DNA of 64,000 nt from Serratia liquefaciens (GCA_012719855.1 JAAXZN010000028.1:62001-126000), one strand, 5' to 3'; counted from the stretch's first letter, positions 1 through 9,842 are shown. Program-made: numbers and translations. The notes: generated by a model from the sequence alone, not told the origin.

Positions 1-1272
1 GACCGCTACACCCCGCCCTTTCTCGGGCGGCGGCGCGGCTGGCTGCTGATCAGCCAACTGTTGCTGGTGGTGTCGATTGTCGCAATGGGCTTTATGCAGC
101 CGGCACAGCACCTTTGGTGGCTGGCGGCATTGGCGGTACTGGTGGCGTTCTGTTCCGCGTCGCAGGATATTGTTTTTGACGCCTATAAAACCGATCTGCT
201 GAGCGCCGAAGAGCGCGGCACCGGTGCCGCAGTTTCGGTATTGGGTTACCGGCTGGCCATGCTGGTGTCCGGTGGGTTGGCGCTGTGGCTGGCGGATCGC
301 TATTTAGGCTGGCAGTCGACCTACTGGCTGATGGCCGGGCTGATGCTGATCGGAATTGTCGCCACCCTGCTGGCACCTGAACCCGACGACAGCATTCCGG
401 CACCGCGCACCATGGAGCAGGCGGTAGTCGCTCCGCTGCGTGATTTCTTTGCGCGTAACAATGCCTGGCTGATTTTACTGCTGATCGTGATGTACAAGAT
501 GGGCGACGCCTTTGCCGGCAGCCTGAGCACCACCTTCCTGATCCGTGGCGTCGGGTTCGATGCCGGTGAAGTCGGGCTGGTCAACAAAACCCTCGGCCTG
601 TTCGCCACCATCGTCGGTGCGCTGTTTGGCGGCGTGCTGATGCAACGCCTCAGCCTGTTCCGCGCCCTGATGCTGTTCGGCATCCTGCAGGCGGTTTCCA
701 ATCTCGGTTATTGGATCCTGGCGGTCACCGATAAAAACATCATGACCATGGGCAGCGCCATCTTCCTGGAAAACCTGTGTGGCGGTATGGGCACCGCGGC
801 CTTTGTCGCGCTGCTGATGACGCTGTGCAACAAGTCATTTTCCGCCACCCAGTTCGCCCTGCTGTCGGCGCTGTCCGCCGTCGGGCGGGTGTATGTCGGG
901 CCCATTGCCGGTTGGTTTGTTGAAGCACACGGCTGGCCGTTATTCTATTTATTCTCGATCGTCGCCGCGGTGCCGGGCCTGCTGCTGCTGCACCTGTGCC
1001 GTCAGACGCTGGAATATACCCAGCGCACCGATAACTTCATGCCGCGCACCGAATTCCGCCAGTTTTATCGTTGGGCATTGCGCCTGCTGACGCTGGGCTG
1101 TACCTTGCTGGGCCTGTGGCTGCTCCTGCTGATCACCAATGCGCTCGACTGGACCCTGTTGCCGAACCTGGCCGATCGGCTGCTGCAAATGGGTGCCGCG
1201 CTGAGTCTGGTGGGCATTGCGATGGGCAGTTTGCTGGACTATTTGGCACTGCGCCGTACCAAACTGGCCTGA
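1..1272 (+). CDS. ampG: AmpG muropeptide permease, 3' part (5' end outside window)
   Basis: Inner-membrane MFS transporter that imports GlcNAc-anhydromuropeptides for cell-wall recycling and so feeds the AmpD/AmpR signal. The frame is open from base 1, and about 423 residues are visible against about 490 in E. coli AmpG, so roughly the first 70 residues lie outside. The visible part has many hydrophobic helices, and the stretch DIVFDAYKTDLL with its charged loop is typical of AmpG. It is followed by the cyo operon, as in E. coli. Truncated only by the window edge; the reading frame is intact to TGA at 1270-1272. Confidence 0.93.
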   Translation, partial: DRYTPPFLGRRRGWLLISQLLLVVSIVAMGFMQPAQHLWWLAALAVLVAFCSASQDIVFDAYKTDLLSAEERGTGAAVSVLGYRLAMLVSGGLALWLADRYLGWQSTYWLMAGLMLIGIVATLLAPEPDDSIPAPRTMEQAVVAPLRDFFARNNAWLILLLIVMYKMGDAFAGSLSTTFLIRGVGFDAGEVGLVNKTLGLFATIVGALFGGVLMQRLSLFRALMLFGILQAVSNLGYWILAVTDKNIMTMGSAIFLENLCGGMGTAAFVALLMTLCNKSFSATQFALLSALSAVGRVYVGPIAGWFVEAHGWPLFYLFSIVAAVPGLLLLHLCRQTLEYTQRTDNFMPRTEFRQFYRWALRLLTLGCTLLGLWLLLLITNALDWTLLPNLADRLLQMGAALSLVGIAMGSLLDYLALRRTKLA

Positions 1273-1277
1273 TAATC

Positions 1278-1303
1278 GCCGACCGGGCATCGTGCCGGTC
1301 GGC
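1278..1303. terminator. Hairpin after ampG
   Basis: Perfect 9-bp stem GCCGACCGG / CCGGTCGGC with an 8-nt loop, six bases after the ampG stop. There is no T-tract on the ampG side (AAAAATG follows), so it is either a 3'-end stabiliser or a terminator read from the other strand. Confidence 0.55.
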
Positions 1304-1635
1304 AAAAATGCATCAGGGTGATGTATTTATTTAGTTAAAAAATATAATTCCCGCCCAAATTATTTTTTTATTCGAATAGCGAGATCGGGAAATAAAATTA
1401 AATTCACCTTTAAGACACAATTATTTTACATTAAATAAACCTTTCACTCGTATTTCAAAAAAGCGTTTTCAGCTGCAAGATTCATCATACCTTTAGTTTT
1501 CCTTAACATACGGGTTGCTCGGCACGATTCAGCGCGCCAACGCGTTGTTGCCATTGGTAAATTGTCACGTAGCGTGACATCTGTGACACCCTTAACAGAA
1601 AGTGTCAACAAGGCGCTGACACTCCCTTAAGCATG

Positions 1636-1664
1636 TTTACAGTACTGCAACCTTCCCGTAAAAT
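1636..1664 (+). promoter_or_regulatory. Predicted sigma-70 promoter of cyoABCDE
   Basis: TTTACA at 1636-1641, a 17-base spacer and TAAAAT at 1659-1664, ending 49 bases before the cyoA ATG. It is the best -35/-10 pair in the gap and sits just downstream of the TGAC repeat cluster, a position suited to control by a DNA-binding regulator. Confidence 0.6.
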
Positions 1665-1713
1665 GCCCGCACACATGAAACGACAATAGAGCCTTTGTAA
1701 TTGAGGTCGTTAG

Positions 1714-2661
1714 ATGAGACTTAAGAAATACAATAAAAGTATTGGGATGTTGTCATTAATTGCCTCCACTGTAATGCTCAGTGGTTGCAATATGGTATTG
1801 ATGAACCCCAAAGGAGCAATTGGTGTTGAGCAACGGACACTGATTATCACTGCAATCGCGTTGATGCTGATCGTGGTGATACCAGTTATCTTTATGGCGT
1901 TCGCCTTTGCCTGGAAGTACCGTGCTTCCAACAAAGACGCCAAGTACAGTCCGAACTGGTCACATTCCAACAAGATCGAAGCGGTCGTCTGGACCATTCC
2001 TATCATTATCATCGCCATCCTTGGCACCATTACCTGGAAGACTACCCACGAGCTGGATCCGTTCAAGCCGATTGTCACTGACAAGAAGCCGATGACGATC
2101 GAAGTGGTGTCGCTCGACTGGAAATGGCTGTTTATCTACCCGGAACAAGGCATCGCGACGGTTAATGAGCTGGCTTTCCCGAAAGATGTTCCAGTCGAAT
2201 TCAAGATCACCTCTAACTCGGTAATGAACTCGTTCTTTATTCCTCAGTTAGGTGGGCAGATTTATGCGATGGCCGGGATGCAGACCAAACTGCACCTGAT
2301 CGGCAATGAAGCAGGCAAATACGACGGTATTTCAAGCAGCTTCAGCGGTCGCGGGTTCTCCGGCATGAAATTCACCGCCATTGTCACCCCAACCGAAGGC
2401 GACTTCGATCAGTGGGTTGCCAAGGTGAAAGCATCGTCGAATAACCTAAACGCCACCAGCGACTTTAACAAACTGGCAGAGCCGAGTGAAAACAACCCGG
2501 TCGAGTACTTCTCCAGTGTCAAACCGAATTTGTTCAAAGAAACTATTGGCAAATTCATGGGTGATATGGACATGCACAAAGGCGCTACCGCGCACGAAGG
2601 TATGGACATGAGCCAGGGTATGGACATGGGTGAACATGCTCACGCCGGAGCCGAGGAATAA
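1714..2661 (+). CDS. cyoA: Cytochrome bo3 ubiquinol oxidase subunit II
   Basis: Subunit II of the proton-pumping quinol oxidase in the inner membrane. The 315 residues equal the E. coli length. The N-terminus is a lipoprotein signal with lipobox LSGC (Cys25), two membrane helices follow at about 41-65 and 90-110, then a periplasmic cupredoxin-like domain that, as in quinol oxidases, lacks the CuA site. The C-terminus is rich in Met, His and Asp (repeats of the type [15 protein letters not shown]), longer in such residues than a plain tail and possibly metal-interacting (inference). GAGGT lies before the ATG. First gene of cyoABCDE; cyoB begins five bases after the stop. Confidence 0.97.
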   Translation: MRLKKYNKSIGMLSLIASTVMLSGCNMVLMNPKGAIGVEQRTLIITAIALMLIVVIPVIFMAFAFAWKYRASNKDAKYSPNWSHSNKIEAVVWTIPIIIIAILGTITWKTTHELDPFKPIVTDKKPMTIEVVSLDWKWLFIYPEQGIATVNELAFPKDVPVEFKITSNSVMNSFFIPQLGGQIYAMAGMQTKLHLIGNEAGKYDGISSSFSGRGFSGMKFTAIVTPTEGDFDQWVAKVKASSNNLNATSDFNKLAEPSENNPVEYFSSVKPNLFKETIGKFMGDMDMHKGATAHEGMDMSQGMDMGEHAHAGAEE

Positions 2662-2665
2662 ACTG

Positions 2666-4657
2666 ATGTTGGGAAAATTAACGATTGATGCGGTTCCGTA
2701 CCACGAACCGATCATCATGGTCACCGTTGCTGCAATTGTTATTGGGGGCCTGGCACTGCTGGCGCTGATAACCTATTTCGGCAAGTGGAAATGGCTATGG
2801 AGCGACTGGTTGACTTCGGTTGACCATAAAAAAATTGGTATCATGTACATCATCGTGGCAATGGTTATGCTGCTGCGTGGTTTTGCCGATGCCATCATGA
2901 TGCGTAGTCAGCAGGCGCTTGCGTCCGCCGGCGAGGCCGGATTCCTGCCGCCGCACCACTACGACCAAATCTTCACCGCCCACGGCGTTATCATGATCTT
3001 CTTCATGGCGATGCCTTTCGTGGTAGGTCTGATGAACGTAGTGGTACCTTTGCAAATCGGTGCGCGCGACGTTGCCTTCCCGTTCCTGAACTCCCTGAGC
3101 TTCTGGTTCTTCGTGGTGGGCGTAGTGCTGATCAACATCTCTCTGGGGGTTGGTGAGTTCGCGCAAACAGGTTGGCTGGCGTATCCGCCGCTGTCGGGCA
3201 AGGAATACAGTCCTGGCGTCGGGGTCGACTACTGGATCTGGAGCCTGCAGATTTCCGGTATTGGTACCCTGTTGACCGGTGTGAACTTCTTCGCCACCAT
3301 TCTGAAGATGCGTGCTCCTGGCATGCCTCTGATGAAGATGCCGGTGTTCACCTGGGCGGCACTGTGTACTAACGTCCTGATCATCGTTTCTTTCCCAATT
3401 CTGACCGTAACCATCGCGTTGCTGACCCTGGATCGCTATCTGGGCACCCATTTCTTTACCAATGATATGGGCGGCAACATGATGATGTACATCAACCTGA
3501 TTTGGGCCTGGGGTCACCCAGAGGTGTATATCCTGGTTCTGCCGGTGTTCGGTGTGTTCTCCGAGGTCACCGCGACCTTCTCGAGAAAGCGCCTGTTCGG
3601 CTATACCTCACTGGTATGGGCAACCATCGCGATTACCGTTCTGTCGTTCATCGTATGGCTGCACCACTTCTTTACCATGGGGTCCGGCGCGAACGTAAAC
3701 GCCTTCTTCGGTATCGCCACCATGATCATTTCCATCCCTACCGGGGTGAAAATCTTCAACTGGCTGTTCACCATGTACCAGGGCCGCATTCAGCTCAACT
3801 CCGCTATGCTGTGGACCATCGGCTTCATCATCACCTTCTCCGTGGGTGGGATGACCGGCGTTCTGCTGGCCGTGCCGGGTGCGAACTTCGTGCTGCACAA
3901 CAGTCTGTTCCTGATTGCCCACTTCCATAACGTTATCATCGGTGGTGTGGTGTTCGGTTGCTTCGCAGGCCTGACCTACTGGTTCCCTAAATCCTTCGGC
4001 TTCACGCTGAACGAAAAATGGGGTATCCGCGCGTTCTGGTTCTGGATCATCGGCTTCTTCGTGGCCTTTATGCCGCTGTATGCTCTGGGCTTTATGGGTA
4101 TGACTCGTCGTATCAGCCAGAACATCAACCCAGAGTTCCACCCACTGCTGCTGGTAGCGGCTGGCGGCGCGGCTCTGATTGCCTGCGGTATCCTGTGCCA
4201 AGTGATTCAGGTGTTCGTCAGTGTGCGTGACCGTGAGCAGAACCGTGACCTGACCGGTGACCCATGGGGTGCTCGTACGCTGGAGTGGTCGACTTCGTCT
4301 CCACCGCCGTTCTATAACTTTGCCGTAGTGCCACAGATTCATGACCGTGATGAATTCTGGGACATGAAAGAAAAAGGCGTAGCTTATAAGAAACCGGCTA
4401 AATACGAACCGATTCATATGCCGAAGAATACCGGTGCCGGTGTGATTATTGCTGGCTTCAGCCTGGTATTTGGTTTCGCGATGATCTGGGACATCTGGTG
4501 GATGGCGATCGCTGCCTTCGTAGGTATGATCGTGACCTGGATTGCCAAGAGCTTCGATGAAGATGTTGATTACTATGTGCAGGTTGATGAGATCGAGCGC
4601 ATTGAAAACCAACACTATGAACAAATCAGCAAAGCAGGCGTGAAACATGTCAACTGA
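2666..4657 (+). CDS. cyoB: Cytochrome bo3 ubiquinol oxidase subunit I
   Basis: Catalytic subunit carrying low-spin haem b and the haem o3-CuB centre; it oxidises ubiquinol, reduces O2 to water and pumps protons. The start at 2666 ([10 protein letters not shown]) is preceded by GAGGA and gives 663 residues, the E. coli length; the frame is open further upstream but that part overlaps cyoA. Key residues sit at E. coli positions: Arg71 and Asp75 in [10 protein letters not shown], His98 and Gln101 at the quinol site, and His106 as haem ligand. The motif [10 protein letters not shown] contains the CuB ligand and the cross-linked Tyr, HH lies in WLHHFFTMG, and FHNVIIG holds the last haem ligands. 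Confidence 0.98.
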   Translation: MLGKLTIDAVPYHEPIIMVTVAAIVIGGLALLALITYFGKWKWLWSDWLTSVDHKKIGIMYIIVAMVMLLRGFADAIMMRSQQALASAGEAGFLPPHHYDQIFTAHGVIMIFFMAMPFVVGLMNVVVPLQIGARDVAFPFLNSLSFWFFVVGVVLINISLGVGEFAQTGWLAYPPLSGKEYSPGVGVDYWIWSLQISGIGTLLTGVNFFATILKMRAPGMPLMKMPVFTWAALCTNVLIIVSFPILTVTIALLTLDRYLGTHFFTNDMGGNMMMYINLIWAWGHPEVYILVLPVFGVFSEVTATFSRKRLFGYTSLVWATIAITVLSFIVWLHHFFTMGSGANVNAFFGIATMIISIPTGVKIFNWLFTMYQGRIQLNSAMLWTIGFIITFSVGGMTGVLLAVPGANFVLHNSLFLIAHFHNVIIGGVVFGCFAGLTYWFPKSFGFTLNEKWGIRAFWFWIIGFFVAFMPLYALGFMGMTRRISQNINPEFHPLLLVAAGGAALIACGILCQVIQVFVSVRDREQNRDLTGDPWGARTLEWSTSSPPPFYNFAVVPQIHDRDEFWDMKEKGVAYKKPAKYEPIHMPKNTGAGVIIAGFSLVFGFAMIWDIWWMAIAAFVGMIVTWIAKSFDEDVDYYVQVDEIERIENQHYEQISKAGVKHVN

Positions 4658-5264
4658 TACTCTGACTAACCATAACGCAGCCCATGCAGAGCATGGGCAC
4701 CACGACGCAGGAGAGACCAAAGTCTTCGGATTCTGGATCTACCTGATGAGCGACTGTATTTTGTTTGCGAGCTTGTTCGCGACTTATGCAGTACTGGTGA
4801 ACGGGACTGCTGGCGGTCCCTCTGGCAAAGACATCTTCGATCTGAAGTTTGTCCTGGTTGAAACCTTCCTGCTGTTGTTCAGCTCCATCACCTACGGTAT
4901 GGCGATGATCGGCATGAACAAAGGCAAGGTTGGCAGCGTTAACACCTGGCTGTTCCTGACCTTCCTGTTCGGTCTGGGCTTCGTCGCGATGGAAATCTAT
5001 GAGTTCCATCACCTGATCGCTGAAGGTTATGGCCCGGATCGCAGCGCGTTCCTGTCCAGCTTCTTCGCGCTGGTTGCGACCCACGGTCTGCACGTGACTA
5101 CCGGTCTGGTTTGGATCATCATCATGATGATTCAGGTCAGCAAGCGTGGCCTGACCGCAACCAACAAAACCCGTCTGATGTGCCTGAGCCTGTTCTGGCA
5201 CTTCCTGGACGTGGTCTGGATCTGCGTCTTCACCGTTGTTTACCTGCTGGGGGTTATGTCATGA
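4647..5264 (+). CDS. cyoC: Cytochrome bo3 ubiquinol oxidase subunit III
   Basis: Five-helix membrane subunit of the bo3 oxidase, 205 residues against 204 in E. coli. The N-terminus is His-rich and cytoplasmic, followed by [18 protein letters not shown], the family hallmark. The start overlaps the end of cyoB by 11 bases, so translation is probably coupled. It has no redox centre of its own; subunit III stabilises the complex and its assembly. Confidence 0.97.
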   Translation: MSTDTLTNHNAAHAEHGHHDAGETKVFGFWIYLMSDCILFASLFATYAVLVNGTAGGPSGKDIFDLKFVLVETFLLLFSSITYGMAMIGMNKGKVGSVNTWLFLTFLFGLGFVAMEIYEFHHLIAEGYGPDRSAFLSSFFALVATHGLHVTTGLVWIIIMMIQVSKRGLTATNKTRLMCLSLFWHFLDVVWICVFTVVYLLGVMS

Positions 5265-5599
5265 GTCATTCATCCCATGAAACTTCTCACGGCGGCGCAA
5301 GCCACGGTAGCGTCAAGACCTATCTGATCGGCTTTATTCTGTCGATCATCCTGACGGTGATTCCATTTGCGATGGTGATGAGCGGTACCGCCTCTCACTC
5401 CACCATCCTGGCGGTTGTAGTTGGCATGGCCGTGATTCAGGTAGTTGTTCACCTGATTTACTTCCTGCACATGAATACCTCATCGGAAGAGCGCTGGAAC
5501 CTGGTGGCATTGCTGTTCACCGCTATGATCATCGGTATCGTTGTTGTGGGTTCACTCTGGATTATGTACAACCTCAACATCAATATGATGGCCAGTTAA
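5261..5599 (+). CDS. cyoD: Cytochrome bo3 ubiquinol oxidase subunit IV
   Basis: Small three-helix subunit that assists assembly of the haem-copper core. The start [10 protein letters not shown] at 5261 overlaps the cyoC stop as ATGA and gives 112 residues, close to the 109 of E. coli; a longer upstream frame runs inside cyoC and was rejected. Helices are at about 19-37, 46-66 and 80-100. Cotranslated with cyoC by start-stop overlap. Confidence 0.96.
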   Translation: MSHSSHETSHGGASHGSVKTYLIGFILSIILTVIPFAMVMSGTASHSTILAVVVGMAVIQVVVHLIYFLHMNTSSEERWNLVALLFTAMIIGIVVVGSLWIMYNLNINMMAS

Positions 5600-5613
5600 G
5601 AGTCGAGCTGCAC

Positions 5614-6507
5614 GTGATGATTAAGCAATACCTGCAAGTAACTAAACCAGGAATTATTTTCGGCAATTTAATTTCTGTCGTCGGGGGATTCCTGTTGGCT
5701 TCCAAAGGAAGCATCGACTATCCCCTGTTTCTCGCCACCCTGGTGGGTGTCTCGTTGGTTGTCGCTTCGGGCTGTGTGTTTAACAACTACATTGACCGCG
5801 ACATCGACAAGAAAATGGAGAGAACGAAGAATCGGGTGCTGGTGAAAGGCCTGATCGCGCCGAGTGTAAGCCTGGTTTACGCTACCGCCCTGGGTATTGC
5901 GGGCTTTGCGTTGCTGTATATTGGCGCCAACCCGCTGGCCATGTGGCTGGCGGTGATGGGCTTTGTGGTTTATGTCGGCGTCTACAGCCTGTACATGAAA
6001 CGCCACTCGGTATACGGCACGCTGATCGGCAGCTTGTCGGGCGCTGCGCCACCGGTTATCGGTTATTGCGCGGTCACCAACGAGTTCGATGCCGGTGCGT
6101 TGATCCTGTTGGCTATCTTTAGCCTGTGGCAGATGCCGCATTCCTATGCGATTGCCATCTTCCGCTTTAAAGATTACCAAGCAGCCAACATTCCGGTACT
6201 GCCGGTCGTCAAAGGCATTTCGGTGGCGAAGAACCACATCACCGTCTACATCGTGGCGTTTATGGTTGCTACGCTGATGCTGACTTTGGGCGGCTACGCC
6301 GGCTACAAATACCTGATCGTCGCTGCGGCGGTAAGCGTATGGTGGCTGGGGATGGCGCTGCGTGGTTACAAAGCCGAAAATGACAGCGTTTGGGCGCGCA
6401 AACTGTTTGTGTTCTCGATTGTTGCCATTACCTCGCTCAGCGTGATGATGTCTATCGACTTCAGCGCTTCGGCCTCGCCGGAAACGTTGATGACTTACGT
6501 CTGGTAA
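5614..6507 (+). CDS. cyoE: Protohaem IX farnesyltransferase (haem O synthase)
   Basis: UbiA-family membrane prenyltransferase that adds a farnesyl group to haem B to make haem O for the cyo oxidase. The motif [18 protein letters not shown] (around residues 67-84) carries the Asp-rich Mg/prenyl-diphosphate site, and the second loop is [16 protein letters not shown]. It begins GTG-ATG, and GTG (5614) or ATG (5617) could be used; 296-297 residues either way. Last gene of cyoABCDE, 14 bases after cyoD, followed by a hairpin. Confidence 0.97.
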   Translation: MMIKQYLQVTKPGIIFGNLISVVGGFLLASKGSIDYPLFLATLVGVSLVVASGCVFNNYIDRDIDKKMERTKNRVLVKGLIAPSVSLVYATALGIAGFALLYIGANPLAMWLAVMGFVVYVGVYSLYMKRHSVYGTLIGSLSGAAPPVIGYCAVTNEFDAGALILLAIFSLWQMPHSYAIAIFRFKDYQAANIPVLPVVKGISVAKNHITVYIVAFMVATLMLTLGGYAGYKYLIVAAAVSVWWLGMALRGYKAENDSVWARKLFVFSIVAITSLSVMMSIDFSASASPETLMTYVW

Positions 6508-6522
6508 GCCAAATCGTCTGTG

Positions 6523-6545
6523 AATGGGCCGCTTAGCGGCCCATT
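6523..6545 (+). terminator. Hairpin after cyoE
   Basis: Perfect 10-bp stem AATGGGCCGC / GCGGCCCATT with a TTA loop, starting 16 bases after cyoE. The following bases (AAATTGATG) are not T-rich, so termination may be partial. The same hairpin recurs at 6672-6692. Confidence 0.65.
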
Positions 6546-6615
6546 AAATTGATGACAAACACCCGAAAAACGTGGTTTTCGGATGTTTGGGGCAAGGCAG
6601 AGATATAATCCTTTG

Positions 6616-6698
6616 TTTCTATTAGTACTCAATGCATTACTACTAGCTACTGAGGTCTTTGTCCGCTCTCTATGGGCCGCTTAGCGGCCCATTTTATT
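6616..6698 (+). ncRNA. Possible small RNA between cyoE and yajR
   Basis: A consensus -10 TATAAT at 6604-6609 would start transcription near 6616, and an intrinsic terminator (GGGCCGC-TTA-GCGGCCC with TTTATTTG) ends at about 6698, giving roughly 80 nt without a start codon plus ribosome site. The -35 region (GATGTT or nearby) is poor. This is a guess from promoter and terminator spacing; I do not recognise the RNA. Confidence 0.3.
6672..6698 (+). terminator. Intrinsic terminator, second copy of the cyoE hairpin
   Basis: ATGGGCCGC-TTA-GCGGCCCAT stem at 6672-6692 followed by TTTATTTG. It repeats the core of the hairpin 147 bases upstream, with a much better T-rich tail. Confidence 0.75.
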
Positions 6699-6854
6699 TG
6701 TCTCGCAGAAAAACCGACGAACTGTAATATCTGCTAAACAACATTAGATTTACCCCCCCTGCCCTTCACACTAAAATGACGCAGTTTTAACAGAAGCTAT
6801 CCCATCAGGCGTTATCACCGATAACCTGACGGAATGGCTTTTAATGAGGTTTTA

Positions 6855-8219
6855 ATGAACGATAATGCAATGACCCCGCTGGAACGACGAGCGACCTGGG
6901 GACTAGGAACGGTATTCTCACTGCGCATGCTCGGCATGTTTATGGTGCTGCCGGTACTGACGACCTACGGTATGGCGTTGAACGGCGCCAGCGAAACGCT
7001 GATAGGCATCGCCATTGGCATTTACGGCCTGGCGCAAGCGGTGTTCCAAATTCCTTTCGGCCTGATTTCCGACCGTATCGGCCGTAAGCCGCTGATTGTC
7101 GGCGGACTGTTGATTTTCGCATTGGGTAGCGTAATTGCCGCGGCTACCGATTCCATCTGGGGGGTTATCCTCGGCCGGGCATTGCAAGGTTCCGGCGCTA
7201 TCGCCGCGGCGGTGATGGCGCTGTTGTCCGATCTCACCCGGGAACAGAACCGCACCAAAGCGATGGCATTCATCGGCGTCAGCTTCGGTATTACCTTCGC
7301 CATCGCCATGGTGGTCGGCCCGATCGTCACCCACGCTTTCGGCCTGCACGCGCTGTTTTGGATGATTGCCGTGCTGGCATTGGCCGGTATCGTTATCACC
7401 CTGGCGGTCGTGCCTTCCGCCAGCAGCCACGTGCTGAACCGTGAATCCAGCATCGTACGCGGCAGCTTCAGCAAGGTGTTGAGCAACTCCCGCCTGCTGA
7501 AACTGAATTTCGGCATCATGTGCCTGCATATCTTGTTGATGTCCAGCTTCGTGGCGCTGCCTTTAGCGATGGAAAAAGCCGGTTTGGCCCCCAGCGAACA
7601 CTGGATCGTCTATCTGGTCACCATGCTGGTGTCTTTCGCCGCCGTGGTGCCCTTTATCATCTATGCCGAAAAGAAGCGCCGCATGAAGCAGGTCTTCATG
7701 GGCTGCGTAGCGGTCTTATTTTGTGCCGAAGTGCTGCTGTGGCTGTCTGGCGCGCACCTGTGGGGCATCATTGCCGGCGTGCAATTGTTCTTTATGGCGT
7801 TTAACGTGATGGAAGCAATCCTGCCGTCGCTGATCAGTAAAGAATCTCCGGCGGGCTACAAAGGCACGGCCATGGGGGTTTACTCCACCAGCCAGTTTAT
7901 CGGCGTGGCAATTGGCGGCAGCCTGGGGGGCTTTCTGTACGGCCTGCAGGGCGCGGGATTGGTCTTTATCGCCGGGGCCGTTTTAGCCGCAATCTGGTTC
8001 ATGGTGAGCAGCACCATGCAGGAACCACCGTACGTGAGCAGCCTGCGTATTACGCTGTCGGAACTGGCAGTGAAAGACTCGGCGTTGGAAAGCCGGCTGA
8101 AGGCCCAGCCGGGCGTAGCTGAAGCGATTGTGGTACCGGAAGAGCGCAGCGCCTACGTGAAGGTCGATACCAAGCAAACCAACCGCGGTCAGTTGGAAGC
8201 ACTGGTGAATTCGCTGTAA
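6855..8219 (+). CDS. yajR: MFS transporter YajR
   Basis: Twelve-helix major facilitator family exporter of unknown substrate with a C-terminal ferredoxin-like YAM domain (about residues 388-454). MNDNAMTPLE at 6855 is preceded by GAGG at 6846-6849 and gives 454 residues, the E. coli length. The motif-A loop SDRIGRKPLIVGG follows helix 2, and the TREQNRTKAMAF region matches E. coli closely. Convergent with yajQ; the two share a GC hairpin. Confidence 0.95.
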   Translation: MNDNAMTPLERRATWGLGTVFSLRMLGMFMVLPVLTTYGMALNGASETLIGIAIGIYGLAQAVFQIPFGLISDRIGRKPLIVGGLLIFALGSVIAAATDSIWGVILGRALQGSGAIAAAVMALLSDLTREQNRTKAMAFIGVSFGITFAIAMVVGPIVTHAFGLHALFWMIAVLALAGIVITLAVVPSASSHVLNRESSIVRGSFSKVLSNSRLLKLNFGIMCLHILLMSSFVALPLAMEKAGLAPSEHWIVYLVTMLVSFAAVVPFIIYAEKKRRMKQVFMGCVAVLFCAEVLLWLSGAHLWGIIAGVQLFFMAFNVMEAILPSLISKESPAGYKGTAMGVYSTSQFIGVAIGGSLGGFLYGLQGAGLVFIAGAVLAAIWFMVSSTMQEPPYVSSLRITLSELAVKDSALESRLKAQPGVAEAIVVPEERSAYVKVDTKQTNRGQLEALVNSL

Positions 8220-8225
8220 AGAAAT

Positions 8226-8243
8226 GGGCCGGCAAGCCGGCCC
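8226..8243. terminator. Hairpin between convergent yajR and yajQ
   Basis: GGGCCGGC-AA-GCCGGCCC, a symmetrical stem in the 52-base gap between the two stops. It lacks a clear T-tract on either side (ATCAATATATTGG follows), so it is a weak bidirectional terminator candidate. Confidence 0.5.
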
Positions 8244-8271
8244 CATCAATATATTGGTCTTCGCGAAAGGA

Positions 8272-8763
8272 TCAGTCGCGGAAGTTTTTGAACTGGAAAG
8301 GTTGCCCCAGATCGGCACCGCGCACCAGCGCCATCACGCCCTGCAGATCGTCACGTGATTTACCGGTTACACGCACTTCATCCCCCTGGATCTGCACCTG
8401 CACTTTCAGCTTGCTGTCTTTGATCAGCTTGACGATTTTCTTCGCCTGGGCGGCTTCAATCCCCTGCTTCAGCTTGGCTTCCACGCTGTAGGTTTTCCCG
8501 CTGTGGGTCAGCTCCTCCGGGATCTCGAGCGCGCTGCCTTCGATGCTGCGCTTGCTGAGCTTTTCACGCAGGATATCGAGCAGTTGCTGCACCTGAAAAT
8601 CAGATTCACTGGCAACCTTGATGCTTTCGTTTTTTTCGTTCAGCTCAAAGCTGGCCGGCACGTTGCGGAAATCCCAACGGGTGCCAAGATCGCGCGTGGC
8701 GTTCTCAACGGCGTTACGTACTTCTTGCATATCAATTTCGGAAACAATGTCGAAAGATGGCAT
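8272..8763 (-). CDS. yajQ: YajQ family nucleotide-binding protein
   Basis: Cytoplasmic protein of two ferredoxin-like domains; family members bind nucleotides including tRNA or cyclic di-GMP, but the role in enterobacteria is not settled. The start MPSFDIVSE at 8763 follows AGGAGGAAGAAG and gives 163 residues, as in E. coli. The frame runs 27 codons further upstream without support. Divergent from panE, with a symmetrical TATAAT palindrome between them. Confidence 0.95.
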   Translation of the reverse strand: MPSFDIVSEIDMQEVRNAVENATRDLGTRWDFRNVPASFELNEKNESIKVASESDFQVQQLLDILREKLSKRSIEGSALEIPEELTHSGKTYSVEAKLKQGIEAAQAKKIVKLIKDSKLKVQVQIQGDEVRVTGKSRDDLQGVMALVRGADLGQPFQFKNFRD

Positions 8764-8876
8764 ACTTCTTCCTCCTGAATTAGAGCCTAATGCGATAGGC
8801 GATTTCGATGCCGAGCATGATAACCGCTTTAGCGCCTCAGACAAAATTTGCCGGCCCCGCCGCGCAGCAGAAAAGT

Positions 8877-8888
8877 CTATAATTATAG
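8877..8888. promoter_or_regulatory. Symmetrical -10 palindrome between yajQ and panE
   Basis: CTATAATTATAG is a perfect 12-base palindrome that offers TATAAT on both strands in the divergent gap. Neither strand has a good -35 at 17 bases, so strength is uncertain. It could be one bidirectional promoter for yajQ and panE. Confidence 0.4.
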
Positions 8889-8930
8889 GATAGATACTGA
8901 GCGTTTTTCCCGTTACCCCAAGGAGTCTGG

Positions 8931-9842
8931 ATGAAAATAACTGTTCTTGGCTGCGGCGCGCTCGGACAGCTGTGGCTCTCCCGGCTTTATCAGCAGGGCC
9001 ACGACGTACAGGGATGGTTACGAGTACCGCAACCCTTTTGCGCAGTGAACGTCATTGAGCCTGAAGGCCTCTCGTTCAACCGTAATTTGCCCACCAACGA
9101 TCCTGAACATTTGGTCCAGAGTGAACTGTTGCTGGTCACGCTGAAAGCCTGGCAGGTCTCCGGGGCGGTCAGCGCCCTGCTGCCGAAGCTGAACCCGCGT
9201 TGCGCCATCCTGCTGCTGCATAACGGCATGGGCACGCAGGACGAACTGCCGCCGAACAATCAGCCGATATTGCAGGGCACCACCACCCATGCCGCACGCC
9301 ATGACGGCAGCACCATTATCCATGTGGCCGGCGGTACCACCCATATCGGCCCGACATCCCCGGCGGCGACTTCGCTCAGCCATCTGGCGGAAGTGCTGCA
9401 TCAGGCGCTGCCTGACGTCGCCTGGCATAACAACATTACTTCGGCGAACTGGCGCAAGCTGGCAGTAAACTGCGTGATTAATCCGCTAACGGCGCTGTAT
9501 AACTGCCGCAATGGCGATTTGCAGCGCTATCCTGAGCAGATTGAGGCCATCTGCCGTGAAGTCGCCGGCGTGATGGCGATGGAGGGTTATTCGACCTCCT
9601 GTGAAGGCTTGCAGCAGTATGTGATGGAGGTGATCCAGAGCACTGCGGACAACGTCTCTTCGATGCTGCAGGATATCCGCACCCAGCGGCACACCGAGAT
9701 CGACTACATTACCGGCTATCTGCTGCGTCGCGCACGCAGCCATGGCGTGACTCTGCCGGAGAACGCGCGACTGTTTGAATTGATTAAGCGAAAGGAAAAT
9801 GAATATGAGCGTATCGGCGCTGGTTTGCCTGGCACCTGGTAG
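8931..9842 (+). CDS. panE: 2-dehydropantoate 2-reductase (ketopantoate reductase)
   Basis: NADPH-dependent reduction of ketopantoate to pantoate in pantothenate/CoA synthesis; cytoplasmic. The N-terminus [15 protein letters not shown] is the Rossmann GxGxxG fold. [23 protein letters not shown] holds the conserved Lys and Asn region of the substrate domain. 303 residues, matching E. coli. AAGGAG precedes the ATG. Its 3' end overlaps yajL by 38 bases, so the two are cotranscribed. Confidence 0.96.
   Translation: MKITVLGCGALGQLWLSRLYQQGHDVQGWLRVPQPFCAVNVIEPEGLSFNRNLPTNDPEHLVQSELLLVTLKAWQVSGAVSALLPKLNPRCAILLLHNGMGTQDELPPNNQPILQGTTTHAARHDGSTIIHVAGGTTHIGPTSPAATSLSHLAEVLHQALPDVAWHNNITSANWRKLAVNCVINPLTALYNCRNGDLQRYPEQIEAICREVAGVMAMEGYSTSCEGLQQYVMEVIQSTADNVSSMLQDIRTQRHTEIDYITGYLLRRARSHGVTLPENARLFELIKRKENEYERIGAGLPGTW

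Larger units (their letters stand above)
1273..1713. other. ampG-cyoA intergenic region
   Basis: About 440 bases without a credible gene. After the ampG hairpin, the part around 1310-1500 is AT-rich. From about 1560 there is a cluster of TGAC-type repeats: the inverted repeat GTCACG-TAG-CGTGAC at 1564-1578, TGTGACAC at 1582-1589, GTGTCA at 1602-1607 and GCTGACAC near 1615. A half-site ATTGGT near 1554 resembles half of the PdhR operator known at E. coli cyo. The cyoA promoter follows. Confidence 0.6.
6508..6854. other. cyoE-yajR intergenic region
   Basis: About 350 bases. It holds the cyoE hairpin, a perfect TATAAT at 6604-6609, a second copy of the hairpin with a T-rich tail (6672-6698), a run of C near 6755, and a hairpin upstream of yajR (TCAGG-cg-TTATC / GATAACCTGA, 6805-6829). 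No protein-coding gene is supported. The TATAAT-to-terminator segment is listed separately as a possible small RNA. Confidence 0.6.

Noticed and set aside
3608-4720. Long leftward reading frame (370 codons) opposite cyoB and cyoC
   Set aside because: Lies wholly opposite well-identified oxidase genes; composition (His, Gln, Asp-rich) is that of the complement of GC-rich codons, and it has no ribosome site or family match.
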